This document shows, in pieces, positions 1 to 12,300 of a stretch of 64,000 nucleotides of DNA (position 1 is the stretch's first letter; every line of letters starts with the position of its first letter). Source of the DNA: Paraphaeosphaeria minitans (taxonomy: Eukaryota > Ascomycota > Dothideomycetes > Pleosporales > Didymosphaeriaceae); NCBI GenBank assembly GCA_015832175.1, contig WJXW01000008.1, positions 1,860,001-1,924,000 on the forward strand, in the 5' to 3' direction. The notes beneath the pieces are model-generated. The model was not told where the DNA came from. It did no database searches and was given only the letters and a program-made list of their open reading frames with translations. A program made the translations under genes and the position numbers.

Positions 1-293
1 GCTACGGGGTGAACAGAGGATTCAGGAAGCTGTGAGCTGAGGAGAGAGGGGAGGAGCTCAAGGACCCTGTCCTCGTAATCCATTCTGCTGGGGTCGAAGG
101 CAAAAGAGGTGTTGGAGTGGAGATAGGGTGCTGCATGCTTGTATATTTTGGTCGAGCCATCGGGAAGGGTGACAGAATAGACGTAGTTTGCGGTGCCGCC
201 GGTCAGAAAGGATACAGAGGTGTGAGAGATGGAACGGGATGCGAGGTAGACAGAAAGGCCGCGTTCGGTGGTTAGGTCGTGTTCCGAGGCCAT
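1..293 (-). CDS. APH-type phosphotransferase-like protein, 5' part only
   Basis: The first 97 codons of a minus-strand gene are present; the rest lies beyond the left edge. The reading frame starts at ATG 293 and stays open to base 1. The visible residues include a glycine-rich TGGTANYVYSV strand-loop-strand followed by LPDGSTKIYKHA. This matches the nucleotide-binding N-lobe of aminoglycoside-phosphotransferase / methylthioribose-kinase-like proteins, where the lysine after the loop contacts ATP. Fungi carry many members of this fold with unknown small-molecule substrates. The catalytic HxD segment is outside the window, so activity cannot be judged. No intron is visible in this part. Confidence 0.75.
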   Translation of the reverse strand, partial: MASEHDLTTERGLSVYLASRSISHTSVSFLTGGTANYVYSVTLPDGSTKIYKHAAPYLHSNTSFAFDPSRMDYEDRVLELLPSLLSSQLPESSVHPV

Positions 294-2273
294 GATGGGG
301 GTCTGGCCTTGTGTTTACTCTTTAATGGGCAGTTGATATAGGTAGGAAGTCGGAAGTGCACTTGATTCAAAGCACGATCTTGCGGGCAGTTGGAAGCCTC
401 CTTACATTTATAGTGTGATCTGGGTAGGTACCTAACACTAGCAGTGAGAATTAAAGCCACCCTAGCAGTAAAATCCAAAGCCACCCTAGGCCATAGGTGT
501 ACTGCTTAGCTTGAGGGACGTTGATTTACAGGAAGACTCCTCGGGCCCGATGATTAATGCCGCTCATTTGCCCCCGTATTCCTCGTGTTGCAATGATGCA
601 GGATGAATCATAATGCAGGGTGGGGACATCGCCGAGGCTAGATCTATATTTGGTTTGGCGTTGGGTCCCCCATTCTTTCTTCGCACACAGAACTAGTGGG
701 ATCTGGTACATACTCTCTTCGGCTGATAATTGCTGATCATTTATCCAGTCAAACCACCACCTTGCCCATATCATCACCGAGGTCGGCCTACTAGATCTTT
801 CAGAATGTCTTCTGCTGTCTTCACGAGGAACAGATCGTTTTCAGGTGGGGAAGCGAGCGTGACCATAAGAGGAATATGTTCTTCATTTCCAGTCGCTCTG
901 GATTTGTACGGAATTTGATCCAGGGGAATGGCGATGGCAAGTGACCTGAGGACTTCCGCAGACGCAAGAGAAGAGATGCCCGGTTGAGAAGATCGTTGAA
1001 AACGAGAAATCGTTGGACTTTGCATGCATAGCCACTGCGGCAACACCTACGTAACTCCGTCTCGATGTCTAGGTAACATCTCTTGTGAATACACGATGAG
1101 AGAATTTGATCGATGGCCTGACAGGAATGGTTTCGTTAACCCATTTCGCATGGATGGCAACCTTTGCAAAAACCAACATCGCGCTGTTGCCGCGTAATTA
1201 TTCTTCCTATACTCCGACTATGCTCGTTTCTGGGGCTGGTTTATGGGCGACGACCAATTTCTTCGCGTAGGTACTAGTCGCCAAAAGAGTCTTGGCTGTG
1301 GTAGGTAGGCATCGTCTTCGGGAGCCAACCCTACCTGAAAAATTAGAGATCAATGAAGCTGAGGAAGAAATGGTCAGACGCGACCGGGCTGATATATCCA
1401 CTGAGCAACTGCCCTTTATCTTCCGTAAGAGGATTCTCCTCCAACTCACGGTAGACTGATACATCCTGCGCCTCCCCATCAAAATGCGTCTCGAAGTCTT
1501 ATGATTTAGGATCGTACCCATGTCCACCTGGTTTCGATCAACCGTACAATACAAAGGCACTAGGCCAAATGACAACTGTGAAACTTCCAGGATCCCCAAT
1601 CCAGGAATCCTCCTTGAGCCCCTCCGCAGCAAACCCTCAGAGTCCAGTGACATCTCGAGCCAACACGCCCATAGCATCCCAAGTGGGCCTGTACGGCTAG
1701 AAGCCACGTGTGCTACCTAGTGGCTCGAACGTATACCAAAGCATCCACCTACACACCAAAATGCTAGCCTCCTAGCGATGCTTTCTCCAGCCTTGCACGC
1801 GTCTGCTTGATGCCTGTCGAGATGGAGACGAAACAACGCACTAGGTATCAGTGCCGGTTGCCATGTAGAGACTCGTTCGCAGCCGTAGCAGAGCTACTTC
1901 TCCTCCAGGTGACTGGTATCAATCTCCTCGTGGGTTCCATGGCGCCTGATAATCGATGTATTTGACGGACTCCTTCCAAGCGCCGAGAAAAAAAATCATC
2001 TTTGTCTTCCTTACACCGGAAACGCCTCGCCGTACGACCCCCCGAATCGACCCGGCGGTTTGTGATCGGAGAGTCAGGTTCCCCATTTGTCTTACGACCG
2101 CGTCCCTGTGGACGGTTGGACAGAAACATGCGCAGGAACGAACTATTTAATGTGGGCTCGAATTTCCACTCATGGCATTGCTAGCCCATCTTAGACCAGC
2201 TTCCACCTACTTACAAATGCAACCCATGAGTGCAATACAAAAACAATACCTCTCCCTCCCTTCCCCTATGCAC
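294..2273. other. Gene-poor stretch, 2.0 kb
   Basis: No gene can be supported here. A minus-strand frame of 90 codons (774-1046) has protein-like composition, and a second minus-strand stretch near 1360-1500 also looks coding in one frame, but neither has a convincing start, splice sites or recognised family. They may be remnants. Short TAGGTA/TACCTA motifs occur at about 424-434, 1067, 1266, 1711 and 1855. Confidence 0.5.
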
Positions 2274-2456
2274 TCACCACTTTGACCCATCCTTACGTAC
2301 AAATACACCCGTCTTCGGGTCAAGCACGTAGCCCAAGTTGACCTCCCCCTCCCATCCCTCATCCTCATCCATGCTTGTGTCCGCATCTTCACTTGTACCC
2401 GCGTCCTCCGAAACCCCATCCTTTGGTACGAATACATGCCCCTTCTTGTCGAGCAC
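2274..2456 (-). other. In-frame continuation beyond the TAG stop
   Basis: Directly after the TAG of the UBA-domain gene the same frame stays open for 60 codons to a TGA at 2274-2276. It contains VLDKKGHVFVPKDG and, 40 residues on, the near copy VLDPKTGVFVRKDG. The second copy reads NLGY before VLD; the first reads NMG followed by the stop. The frame therefore looks like the original C-terminus of the upstream protein. Confidence 0.6.
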
Positions 2457-5142
2457 CTAGCCCATGTTTGGCGTTTTCTCCACAAACTCAATGTGTTTCA
2501 CCTCCCTACCCCCCTCTTCATCCATGCTCGTATCTGTAACCTCATTTGCGTCCGTGTTATCGCCCATCAGCGCATCCTCGCCCCTCATCCCCACCCTACT
2601 CTGCCTTCCATCACTCCGCACAACATCTTCCATCGAAACCGGTGGTCCCACCCCTATCGTCTCACTTGAGGCATTACTAGTACCCGCCCACGCCGAGATT
2701 CCCCCGTTGATCTCCTGCATCTCCATCGACTGGTCGGATTCGTGTTCCGGACTGAGCGTAATGTCCACTACACAATCATCACCGGGGTATGGAGGCGACT
2801 TGTTAGGGTCGGTACTGGGCGTGAGTGTCTTCGAAGAAAGCGTGGAGCCGAGCGTGTCCTGTTGGTATCCTTGTTTAGCATCGCCATTGCCCCAGCCATT
2901 GTCTGCCATCCAGTCTGTCACGTCCTGGTCGTTCTGGACTTCGTACCATTCCGCCCGTGCCACTTCAACTGCTTGCTGAAAGCTCACGTTGTCCTTATTG
3001 ACGAACGTTTCTAGCTTCGCGGAAAGCGGTATGGGCTCGGCTGCGAAAGCGGCATCGCTTGCGTAGACGAGGACAGTATTTTCATTGATCTCGCTCATGT
3101 CTGCGAGCACGTCGGCGATGTCTTTCCGGTTTCGTGTTATAGAGGCATACTCGCCATCGGCGGCTGTTTTCGGCAAGGTGTATTGAATGTGCCACCATGC
3201 GTAGTCTTTCTCGAGGCTTCCGGGTTCCTTCACTGGATGGCAGATATAGTATTCCGTACTTGACTTTGCGACACCGCACAGCCAATACGGGTGAGCGAAC
3301 TTGTGCTGGGTGCCATACTCCAAAGCGTCCTGGTCTGAGCCGGGGTTTTTTAGTGGTGCACGGAAAAGCTCAGCGATTCCGTCAAGGGCTTCCTTTGCTT
3401 TCTTCTTTTGCTCTTCAAGCTCTGCTATGTGTCAGAGAGATCTGCCGGACGGAATCATGACTTACCAGACAGCTGCTTTTCCACTTTTTCGTACAGCGAC
3501 TGGAGATGAGCAAGCACCGCTACATCTCGAGGGCTCTCAACTATAGCATCCGTATCTGGCTCGAATGCTCTCATGCTGTTCTTGAGAAGCGTCAAAGTCT
3601 CCATCTTGCGAGCATGCTGAACTTTCTGCGGCGTGTGGTACTTGAGATTCTCTACTTTGGCTTCGAGCGTCCCCAGGACTTCGTGGCAGTTTTTCCTCTC
3701 GACAAAATTTGCCTCGACTGCTGCCCGATTCTCTTCGAGGTATCTATCCGCGTAGAGAACAGCTGGGATCTTGCAGCTTCTCTTATAACCCATTGGTTTC
3801 AGCGACAGGACGAGTACGCTACTGGGCTTCGTGATATGAGCTTTGGCAAGGTCCGTGAAGAGTATCTCATCTATGTAGTCGTATAGCGTGGGGTCAAGAA
3901 AGTCAGGGTCGATGTTAGCCATCTCTATTTCGAGCACGTGACTCCTTTGGATTTTGCCGTTGACATTGACCTCGGAGCACAGTACGTTCTCTGGTGGAGC
4001 ATCTGGGGCGTGTTTACGATACATCGAGCTCCATCTCATAAGAAATTTCACTAGGTCATTCTCTAGAGCCTCATCTGGAGCTGTGAACCTTGGTTGAGCC
4101 CAAGCGTCAAGCTGGAGAAACGCGTCAAGACTTGCGTACGTCCTTTCACTGGCATCCAAGAAGGCAGCGAGGCGTTGGACCTCATAGAGGAACTCCAATT
4201 CTGCACCCGTTTTGGTTACGGTGTCGTCATCCACGATAATGGATGTTGCAGAGGCGGTTCCCTTCCACCAGTCTTCGCCACGCCAGTAGTTACTAGTTGA
4301 GATCGCCGGTGCGAGGAGCGTATTGCGGATAAGAGGTATGGAGTGTAGCATCGTTATGAATGCAGGGAGATGGTTGTCGCCCACGGTGGGTTTGATAAAG
4401 CCAGGCTGCTCCTTTCGTTCTTGATCGTTTAAAGAAGCATCTGGAATAAATTCAGTACTCCTTGCAGCAGGTACCAAAGCCCAGGAGGCGCTGTCATAGT
4501 AGCTTTGGGTAGCGGGACGGAGGACGCCTGCGGTACCTGCTTTGCCCACTACACCTGACTCTTGGCCATTTTCGACGCCTGATAACCCAGTCAGTGGTTC
4601 TATATTATGCCATCCACCATCCTCAGAGTAGAACGGACTCTGCATTGGTACGTCGCCCGTGTTTGTGGACATTGCGGAACTGGGGCGTTGGCTGGTTCGC
4701 GACGGCGGCCTGGTGGGCGCTGCACTGAAGCTGGCGTTGTTGGTGTCGTCAACATTCGTGGCGTCGATGTGGAATGCTGCGCGGGTAGTATTAGCACGTG
4801 CATCGGCAAACACCGTGAAAGACGTACTGGGGACATTGGTGTTGGTACTGGCATCTTGATACGGACCATAGCCGCTCAAGCCGCCGAAGGCAGTACCGTC
4901 CCAGGTGGTGTCGCCTTGCTTTAGGAGCTCCGTGATACCGTTCCGTCGTTCGAGGGCATCGAAAATCTTATTCATGGCCGTTTCGACATTGTTACCTGAT
5001 ATCTGCACAGCTGTAAGTCGAGTGTGGCGTCGCCGCGGGACGATAGTCGTACTTTAAGCACCTGCGCAGCTTGGTCTCGGTCGACCTGGTGGCCCGATAC
5101 CGCTACCAGCGTGTCTATGTCCTCCTGGTTGAGGCTTGCCAT
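2457..5142 (-). CDS. UBA-domain protein with ubiquitin-protease-like fold
   Basis: Three exons (5142-5053, 5002-3466, 3424-2457) give about 864 residues. The first intron is 50 bp; splicing across it creates a continuous UBA-like domain (residues 1-50, starting MASLNQEDIDTLVAVSG). A serine/threonine-rich linker follows to about residue 200. Residues 210-500 resemble the USP deubiquitinase core, with PGFIKPTVGDNHLPAF where active enzymes have a GNTCYLNS-type box, so the catalytic cysteine appears absent. A coiled, charged segment and a conserved C-terminal region (QHKFAHPYWLCGVAKS) complete the protein. Fungal genomes carry such proteins as 'ubiquitin interaction motif' proteins; a ubiquitin-binding, non-catalytic role is an inference. 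The second intron (41-44 bp) ends in a tandem TAGCAG acceptor. The reading frame ends at a TAG that looks like an interrupted repeat (see findings). Confidence 0.8.
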
Positions 5143-5458
5143 GGCTGCGGCGGGGGGGCGGGGAGCTCTGCAGAGTTGCGCCCGAGGTGGTGTAGAGGGT
5201 ATTATGTGTGCAGGGCCGAGTAGAGGTGGCAGGCTGAGTTAGGGCATGTGCGGGCGCATCAGCAGCGGCACGAGACAATGCAAGGAGTTTGGAAAGTAGC
5301 GATCCACGGCATGGTTGAAGAGGCATTCGCGCGGATTCATGAGCGTTGCGAAGCTCTCCACCAAGACACGGCATGACGAGGTGTGGGTCTGTGCTCGCCA
5401 AACACGCGAGTCAGCACTTATTGCCTCTGTAGCCGAATGTTTGTCATTGCCAAACCAC
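5143..5458. other. Short intergenic stretch upstream of the UBA-domain gene
   Basis: No gene seen. This is the promoter side of the UBA-domain gene, which starts at 5142 on the minus strand. Confidence 0.5.
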
Positions 5459-5625
5459 GTGAGTCTAGCCAAACTGTGTGAGTCTAGCCAAACTGTGTGA
5501 GTCTAGCCAAACTGTGTGAGTCTAGCCAAACTGTGTGAGTCTAGCCAAACTGTGTGAGTCTAGCCAAACTGTGTGAGTCTAGCCAAACTGTGTGAGTCTA
5601 GCCAAACCGTGCGAGTCTATCTAAT
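5459..5625. repeat. 19-bp minisatellite, about 8 copies
   Basis: A unit of 19 bp (gtgagtctagccaaactgt) is repeated head to tail. The core gagtctagcc starts at 5461 and recurs exactly every 19 bases at 5480, 5499, 5518, 5537, 5556, 5575 and 5594. The inner copies are identical; the last copy and the trailing partial copy carry substitutions. It lies between the start of the UBA-domain gene and the 3' end of PET127. Confidence 0.97.
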
Positions 5626-5794
5626 ATATTTACAACCGTGTCTATCTACTCTTCATTTCGTACCAGGCAACTGCCGGCCTCCATTATCCATGCTTCCGTA
5701 CAAATAGTCCCCGAAATGCTATCCTACTATGGTACATCAACTACATATTGTACAGTTCTGGCCATTCGCCAGAGTTGGGTGTCTTGTAGAAAGC

Positions 5795-8499
5795 TCAAGC
5801 AGAGCTCGATTTCTCCTTCTCCGATCCTGGCCCCAGCGGCTCGTACACCTGGGGGTCCGCCTTTGCGGCCAGCGCATCCTGCCTTTCCCTCCACTTACGA
5901 CCTTTCTCGGTATATCTCTCGATCAGTTTGCGATATTGATCCAACCCTTTGTTGTTTTCCTTGTCTCGCGCCTTGCTCATGAGATCATCGCGCGTCTTCT
6001 TGATCTTTTCGTAAAGACTCCACCGGTCCGACTCGGCCAGTTCGCGGATATGGTATTCGATTGTCCAGCTGTCATTGGGCGTGAGCTTCGTTGGCCGTTC
6101 CACGTATTCTCCGTTGAACCGGTGGCGGACTGCCAATGTCCACCCCATCAATGGGCCCTTGGGTTCTTCAGGCGCATCGGAGTCTTTGGTGTTTTCGGGG
6201 GACGACCCGTCCGCTGCTTCCAATACCTCTTCACTCGACTGCTCCAATGCTCCAGCCATAGATTCCTCATCTTCGGCTGCCTCCGCATTCTTGATGTCCA
6301 CATCGTCCTCGCCTACCATTTCCTCGTCGACTCGATCTTGTATCTCGGCCCACTCAGCCTGTAAGGAGGGATCATCTTTGACAATGCCGACAATGTCGCG
6401 TTCGAATGCCTTTTGTGCGTCTAGACTCTTGTTCTGTATCTCGTCTGCCCGTTCCTCGGTGACGGGCTCGACGAAGATGTACATGAAAGGAGGGTTGCCG
6501 CGGTTGCTCTGGTGCGTGTGGAAGTGCATGTGCAGTGTCTGCCATGGATCAGCTTTGATAATCGTCATGTGGTCGGAGCACTCACCTGATCGGGATACTG
6601 TACAGTGGCCTTTTGCATTAGCTCGTCCAACAAGCTGATGCTCATCTTGAACTCTTGGTCGCCGAGGCACGTGTCCTTCTGCCCATGCAGCACATTATCC
6701 ATATCCTCGATTGGAAGATATTGGAACCCGAAGATGCGCTCGACGTTGTGGTACGCAACGAAGATGCCGTCCATTCGTCCCATGCGCACTTGCAGAGAGT
6801 ACTTGAGCATGGTAGCCCTGGTCATGTCGTAGAACTCGCGTTCGTAGGACTCCCATTCACCGCGGTCATAGCGAATTTGGTAGCCCTTCCCGGTCTCGTA
6901 TTCTTCGTGGTTCATGCGAATCGACACCACGGCACGCGTTTTCAAGTCAAAGATACCTTTCCCAGGCAATCGCGGGTCATACGCGTCCAGTTGAGAGCGC
7001 ATGAGGAAGTTGCCAAGTTTGGAGTAGTGGTAGCACCTAGCCGACTCATCCTCGCCCGGGACAGCGTCCCCACTCGAGCGACGGTATCGCTCAAATTCCT
7101 TACGATCGACAGTCAACAGTTTCTCCAGTGAATGTCCTAGCCAGCTCATGATGTTGGGCGAATCGAATGCTTTGTCCGCATCAATGGCATACAGATTGTC
7201 TTTCCTTCGTAGAAAGATGGCACTTGGACCCAGAGTGATCTGGGAGAATTTGCTCGTCGGCTTTGGGAACTCTTGTGAGAGCATCTTGTGGTTGAGTGGG
7301 CGGAAGTTGGAAAGGAGGAAATGGAAGTGTTGCAATACGCCTGACATGCTCGAGGTAGATCCAGTGAACTTGGTCTCCATCTTCTTGGTGAGTGCCAAAA
7401 GTTCCTCATCCTTGGACGAAGTCTTGTATTCGCTCAATGCCGAGAAATTGAATTCGTTGACGTTTATGATCTTTTCAAGATATGGATCGAAATTGTAAAC
7501 GCGTGTGCGTGGATCCTGGAGACGGTAGACGCCAGGATTGAAGAGAACGCGATCCAAGCCATATGAAAGTCTCGGAACGGGAGGAATCTCGTAATCGACG
7601 GGCTGGAAATCCAAGTCTTCAGGATTCAGGTGCTCGATGTCGAGCTTCGCAAAGTCATGTTCCAAGACAAGTCTCTTCATTTTCGGCGCGCTGCGGCCTT
7701 CTTTTGCCACAGCGGTCCCAAGAAGAGCTTCCTTCAAGCTTTTGACTCCGGATACCTTCCTCAGCGGTTTCTCAGACTTAGGTTTGGCCGGAACGTCTCC
7801 CAACACCTTTTGGTTCCTCTTGTTCATCGCGTCAATCTCCTTGCGCATTTGAGCAATCTTCCGTTCGACTACACTCTCCGGAGCAGAAGCGGCAGCGGCA
7901 CGTGCCCGCGCACGCCGCGACATCTGCTTAACAGTGGTCTTCTTTGCACCTTCGCTGCTGTCTCCGTCTCGTGCTTGGCCTTGCTGTCCCTTTTTAGGTT
8001 CGGGCTTGGCTTCCTTCACCTTCTTCTTATCCCCACTGCCGTCTTTGATTTCCTTCTTATTATCCCCACTGCCGTCTTTGGTTTCCTTCTTCTTAACCCC
8101 ACTGCCGTCTTTGATTTCCTTCTTCTTATTCCCACTGCCGTCTTTGGCTTCCTTCGGCTTCTTGTTGCCGTCGGCGCCATCCTGACCTCGCTTTTCCTTC
8201 TTCTTACTGGCCTTGTTCTCGTCGTTTTTGCTGCTGTCCTTGCCCTCGCCCTTTTTGCCGTTCTTCTTGCCCTCGTACTTTTTGCCGTTCTTCTTGCCCT
8301 CGTCCTTTTTGCCGTTCTTCTTGCCTTCGGGCGTTTCGTCGTGCTTGGGCTCTAGAAGGGTTTCGGCGTCCTGGTCCTTCGCGAGGCGGGCGGCGAGGGA
8401 GAAACTCCGGCTAGAGTGTGGGAGGCGACTGTGGATCCATGGCGGGCGGGGGAGGGGAGCTCGCAGATGCAGAGACGCCGGCAGGAAGCATCGCTTCAT
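5795..8499 (-). CDS. PET127: PET127-like mitochondrial RNA-processing protein
   Basis: Two exons (8499-6586 and 6538-5795, 47-bp intron with GTGAGT donor) encode 885 residues. The N-terminus is rich in R/S/A and lacks acidic residues (MKRCFLPASLHLRAPLPRPP), as expected for a mitochondrial presequence. Residues about 50-180 form a lysine-rich low-complexity region built from EGKKNGKK and KDGSG repeats. From about residue 260 the conserved Pet127 domain follows (QPVDYEIPPVPRLSYGLDRV, NPGVYRLQDPRTRVYNFDPY, YDPRLPGKGIFDLKTRA). Pet127 works at the inner membrane in 5'-end processing and turnover of mitochondrial transcripts, and the domain is related to PD-(D/E)XK nucleases; the GIFDLKTRA strand fits the D-x(n)-xK core. 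The acidic C-terminal third (residues 690-770) is less conserved. It faces the LRR gene across a divergent promoter. Confidence 0.92.
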
Positions 8500-9385
8500 C
8501 GAGGACTTTGGGGGACGGGAATGAGTGCAGCCGTGCAGTTGGCAGTTGACAGGGCAGACGCGTGAGGGCGACGCGCCGCCACAACTTTTGGGCGGACAAG
8601 GGAGAAACGTTTCCTCCGAGAGACGCGCGCGAGGCTTAGCGCCTGACGTGCCAGCCCGAGTGGGCTTAGATCAAAGGCATTAGCGCGGCCATCCCTGTCG
8701 CTTGTCTGCGGCAACAAGCGATGTTTGATGGGAGAGTCGCGATTGCGATCGGCGCCCGATTATCACGTCGTGTTCTGAAACAGCTGGGCGCTCTGCAGTG
8801 CAGTGCGGCTCTGATACGACACAGTAGATGAGATGTGCAATCTTCCACCTCTGCCGTGGCCGGGCTGCTGGTCGCTGGCTCCGCCCCGGGCCCCACGGTG
8901 CTTGGAGGGCCTGCGAACTGGGTGAGGCTGTGGTTACCGCCGTCTTCATAGCGTCGCTTCGGCTTCGCATACCTACCTATGCCCTCTTCTCCCCCCAAAG
9001 CCCGCCCACCCGCGCCGCGCGTACACGGAATCGCACGTACCCTTGCAGATACCGCCCGCAGCAGCAGCACCACCAGCAGCAGCAACAGCAGTGCTCCCGC
9101 CTGAGCTTCTAGCATTAGCTCCCAGCTCCCAGCTCCCAGCTCCCAGCTCGCACCGCCTCGCTCCCGCTCCCGCTCCACACTCCTCACACCGTCGCTGCCG
9201 GCGGGTGCTGGTACTTCGACAGCTTCTCCGATCCGTCTACATGCCCGTGGCTCATTGGCCTGCCACACGCTGCCAGCTCGACCTCACCTGCTTTCCCAAG
9301 TGCGCTGCCAACTTTCCATCCCGAGCCGTTCGCGGCATGAGCTTTGCCTTGGCCTGGGCGGCGCAGGCCTGTATCGACGCCCACC
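8500..9385. promoter_or_regulatory. Divergent promoter region between PET127 and the LRR gene
   Basis: The 0.9 kb between two divergently transcribed start codons contains no supported gene. It carries a CAG/CAA-rich tract (about 9056-9092) and four to five copies of agctccc (about 9115-9150), followed by CT-rich sequence typical of fungal promoters. Confidence 0.6.
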
Positions 9386-12300
9386 ATGGCGAGCAGCAAA
9401 CGCCGCAGCTTCTTCGGCCGCAGCTCGCTGCTCGGCGCGCAGAGCATCAAGGACGATGAGGAGCCTGCGAACCTGCTGCGGAAGCGCCGCACCGCCTCCA
9501 TCAGGACCACCCTCTCCGCCGCCGGCTCCAGCTCGCTGCTGGTCGACGACGACGCCAACGACCGGCACACGCTGGGAGGGAGCCCTACGCTTCACTCGCC
9601 CGCGTCACGTTCCAGCGGCAAGCGGGCGAGCTCAGTCTTCGGCTCCCTCAACAGCCCACGCATGCCAGACGAGCACCAAGACTCAATCGACATCGCCTTC
9701 TCGCGTGCTCGCACCCTCTCCAACAATTGGACTCCGCCCGATGCACCGCCCGCCGCCCGCCAGCCGCTGCTCCATGGAGAGGTGCAGACTAGCAGCTCCG
9801 TCTTCCGCAAGAAGAAGGAGTACCTCGTGCTCACCGAAACACACCTGATGCGTTTCAAGAGCTACTACAAAGCTGCCGAAGCTTTCCCCATGTACGTGCG
9901 TCGAATACAGCTGCAACAACGAGCGCGTTCAGCTTGGCAACCGTGGCAGACGTCCAGTCATCCTCTCATTGGCCTGTCCCTCACGTACCGAAACTGACCT
10001 GAACAGAACATCGTCCTCGTACAAGCGCATGTCCTCATACCGACACAGCCAGAGCCCTTCCCTCGCATCGTCCCACGAACTCCAGTCGCTGGCGTCTGAC
10101 CATTCTGGCGACCGTGTTATGGGCATCCCTCTCCACCAGATTGTAGCCGTCTTCCACCAGGATGATGGAAGACCTCACTTTGCTTTTGAGGTATTCTACC
10201 TCGACGACGAATCGAACCACGCCTCGTCCATGACCCTCCAATTTGGAGACCCAGACGAGATGCATGCATGGCTTGCAAAAGTTAGAGAAACTGCCAACAG
10301 TAGCAGACTCGCAGATGCTAACCCGCTTTCTGCCTACAATTCTCATTTGGCCGCGCGTGTGGTCGAATCTCAGTCCGACTATGTACCTCACCATTACGCC
10401 ATCTACAAGGTCGTGCAACGTCCTAATAGCAAGAGTAGTACTCGGGGATCGTCAGATGACCTCCCCAAATCTCTTGCATCCGTCTGTTTTCTCGCAATTG
10501 GTGTTCACAAAGTTCATTTGATACCCCTTTTCAAGCCCCAATCTCAACGGGCATCGAGTCCTTCCCTGCTTTCAAATAATACCCACTCGTCATATGGCAT
10601 CCTTGGTATCACCGAGTTGCGCGTCAACGAACTGGACGATACATTTGAACTTACCTTTCGGACGCCACTTCAACGGCCAAAGGTGCTTCACCTAGCATCG
10701 CTCGCTTCGCATGACATTGCTGTGCGCCTGCGATACGTCGAGGAGGGTTTGAGACCCGAATGGGAGTCACGACCGTACCTGTTCATCGTTCCCGACCCTG
10801 TGAAACAAGACATATTACGCCAAGCTAGCCCGCATGGTATCAGCCAAGACAGTCTCGACAGGACCCTAATTGGATACTGCGCCGCATACGGCGTGAAAGC
10901 GGAGAACATTCGCTATCGGATCACCTACCCTGACGAGGATCACCCTCGTTTCGAGCTCATGCCGCCTGCGGGACGTCGGGCACATTACACGGAACTCGAA
11001 CTCTTAGCCATCATGCGATCATTACGATACAACGAGAATTTTGGTGGCATCTCGTTCAAGGGTGTTTCCTTGGACTGTCTCAACGACCTAACGGATGACT
11101 TTGGCGACGACCATGTTTGCACCAAGACTAAGAGGGGTACAGTACTTCGTTTGGATGTTGAGGAACTGGGGCGGTCATGCTTGCTCGTGCAAGAAATTCG
11201 GGCTTTGGCTGTAACAAGCCGGAAGCTTAGACGGTTCGACTTTTCAGGGTGCATTACCAGGAAGCCTCGGGATCATCTAGCGTCGACAGTTAAAACGAGA
11301 GACGTCGGGTGTGGTATCGTCGAAGCATTGTTCCCCCTCTGTAAGTATCAGTCGACCAACGTTGACTGGATTGCCCTGAACAACATACAACTTGGGGAAA
11401 CAGACCTCGACTACCTGGTGGCCGCAGCTGTTGAGCGCTCATGTCACATTCGTGCGCTGGAACTGAGCGGCTGCGGGCTGACAGATCGGACCCTTTCCCT
11501 GATTTTGGATGCTCTTCGACCTCAGGAGAACACCCTGGAAGCCTTGAACCTCTCGTCGAACCCATTCCGAGTGTCGCCTACTATCTTCGACTCTCAGATC
11601 GGAGTCTTTGGATATCTCACCAAGCTTCATCTTTCTAATGTGGCGCGAACTTCTGGCGATGAACCTCTCATCGCGGTGGAGACTTTCCAGGCATGGCGGT
11701 TACAAGAGTTGGTTTTGAGTGGAACCTCATTGAATAAAGCAACCGTCGATGCGATAGCGAGGTAAGCTCACCTTCCAAATGCCCAAGGGTACATGTTTTG
11801 TCATGCTAGACGATCAAGTCACTTCAAACTTGTTTATGCGGTTGGCTGTTCCATCCGATCTGCCTAGATACTGGCGCTGTTGCAAGTCTTGTTGATGATT
11901 TCTTCTTTACTGACCATGGTTTAGCTACCTTGTCAACCACAAACAGTCAGCAGCACTACGGGACCTCCGCTTAGATCATTGTTACCTTACCGGTGAATCG
12001 GTCGCATTTTTGTTACAATCAATGAACGAGAAACCTGGAACAGCCCGCAATCTTCACTTCGATGTCAGCGAAAATTACATAGAGACCGGCCTCGGAGATC
12101 TTACAGATGCCATTGCACGAGGCATAGCACCTTCGCACCTGACCATTCGTCTTATAGAATTCGAAAGAGAAGAGGATTTTCGGCAGTTGATACTTGCCTT
12201 CGCACGAAACAACACCATACAACATCTAGACATCTCTCGCGCCTCGCTACCCAGCGATGCGTCGGAAGATACTTGCCAGGCGCTCGAGCGGATGTTCTCT

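Noticed and set aside
774..1046. 90-codon minus-strand open frame with protein-like sequence
   Set aside because: No ATG context, splice partner or known domain could be found, so it was mentioned only as a possible remnant.
1207..1707. 166-codon minus-strand open frame
   Set aside because: Composition is biased to R and S, there is no family motif, and a competing frame in the same stretch looks more protein-like; probably chance.
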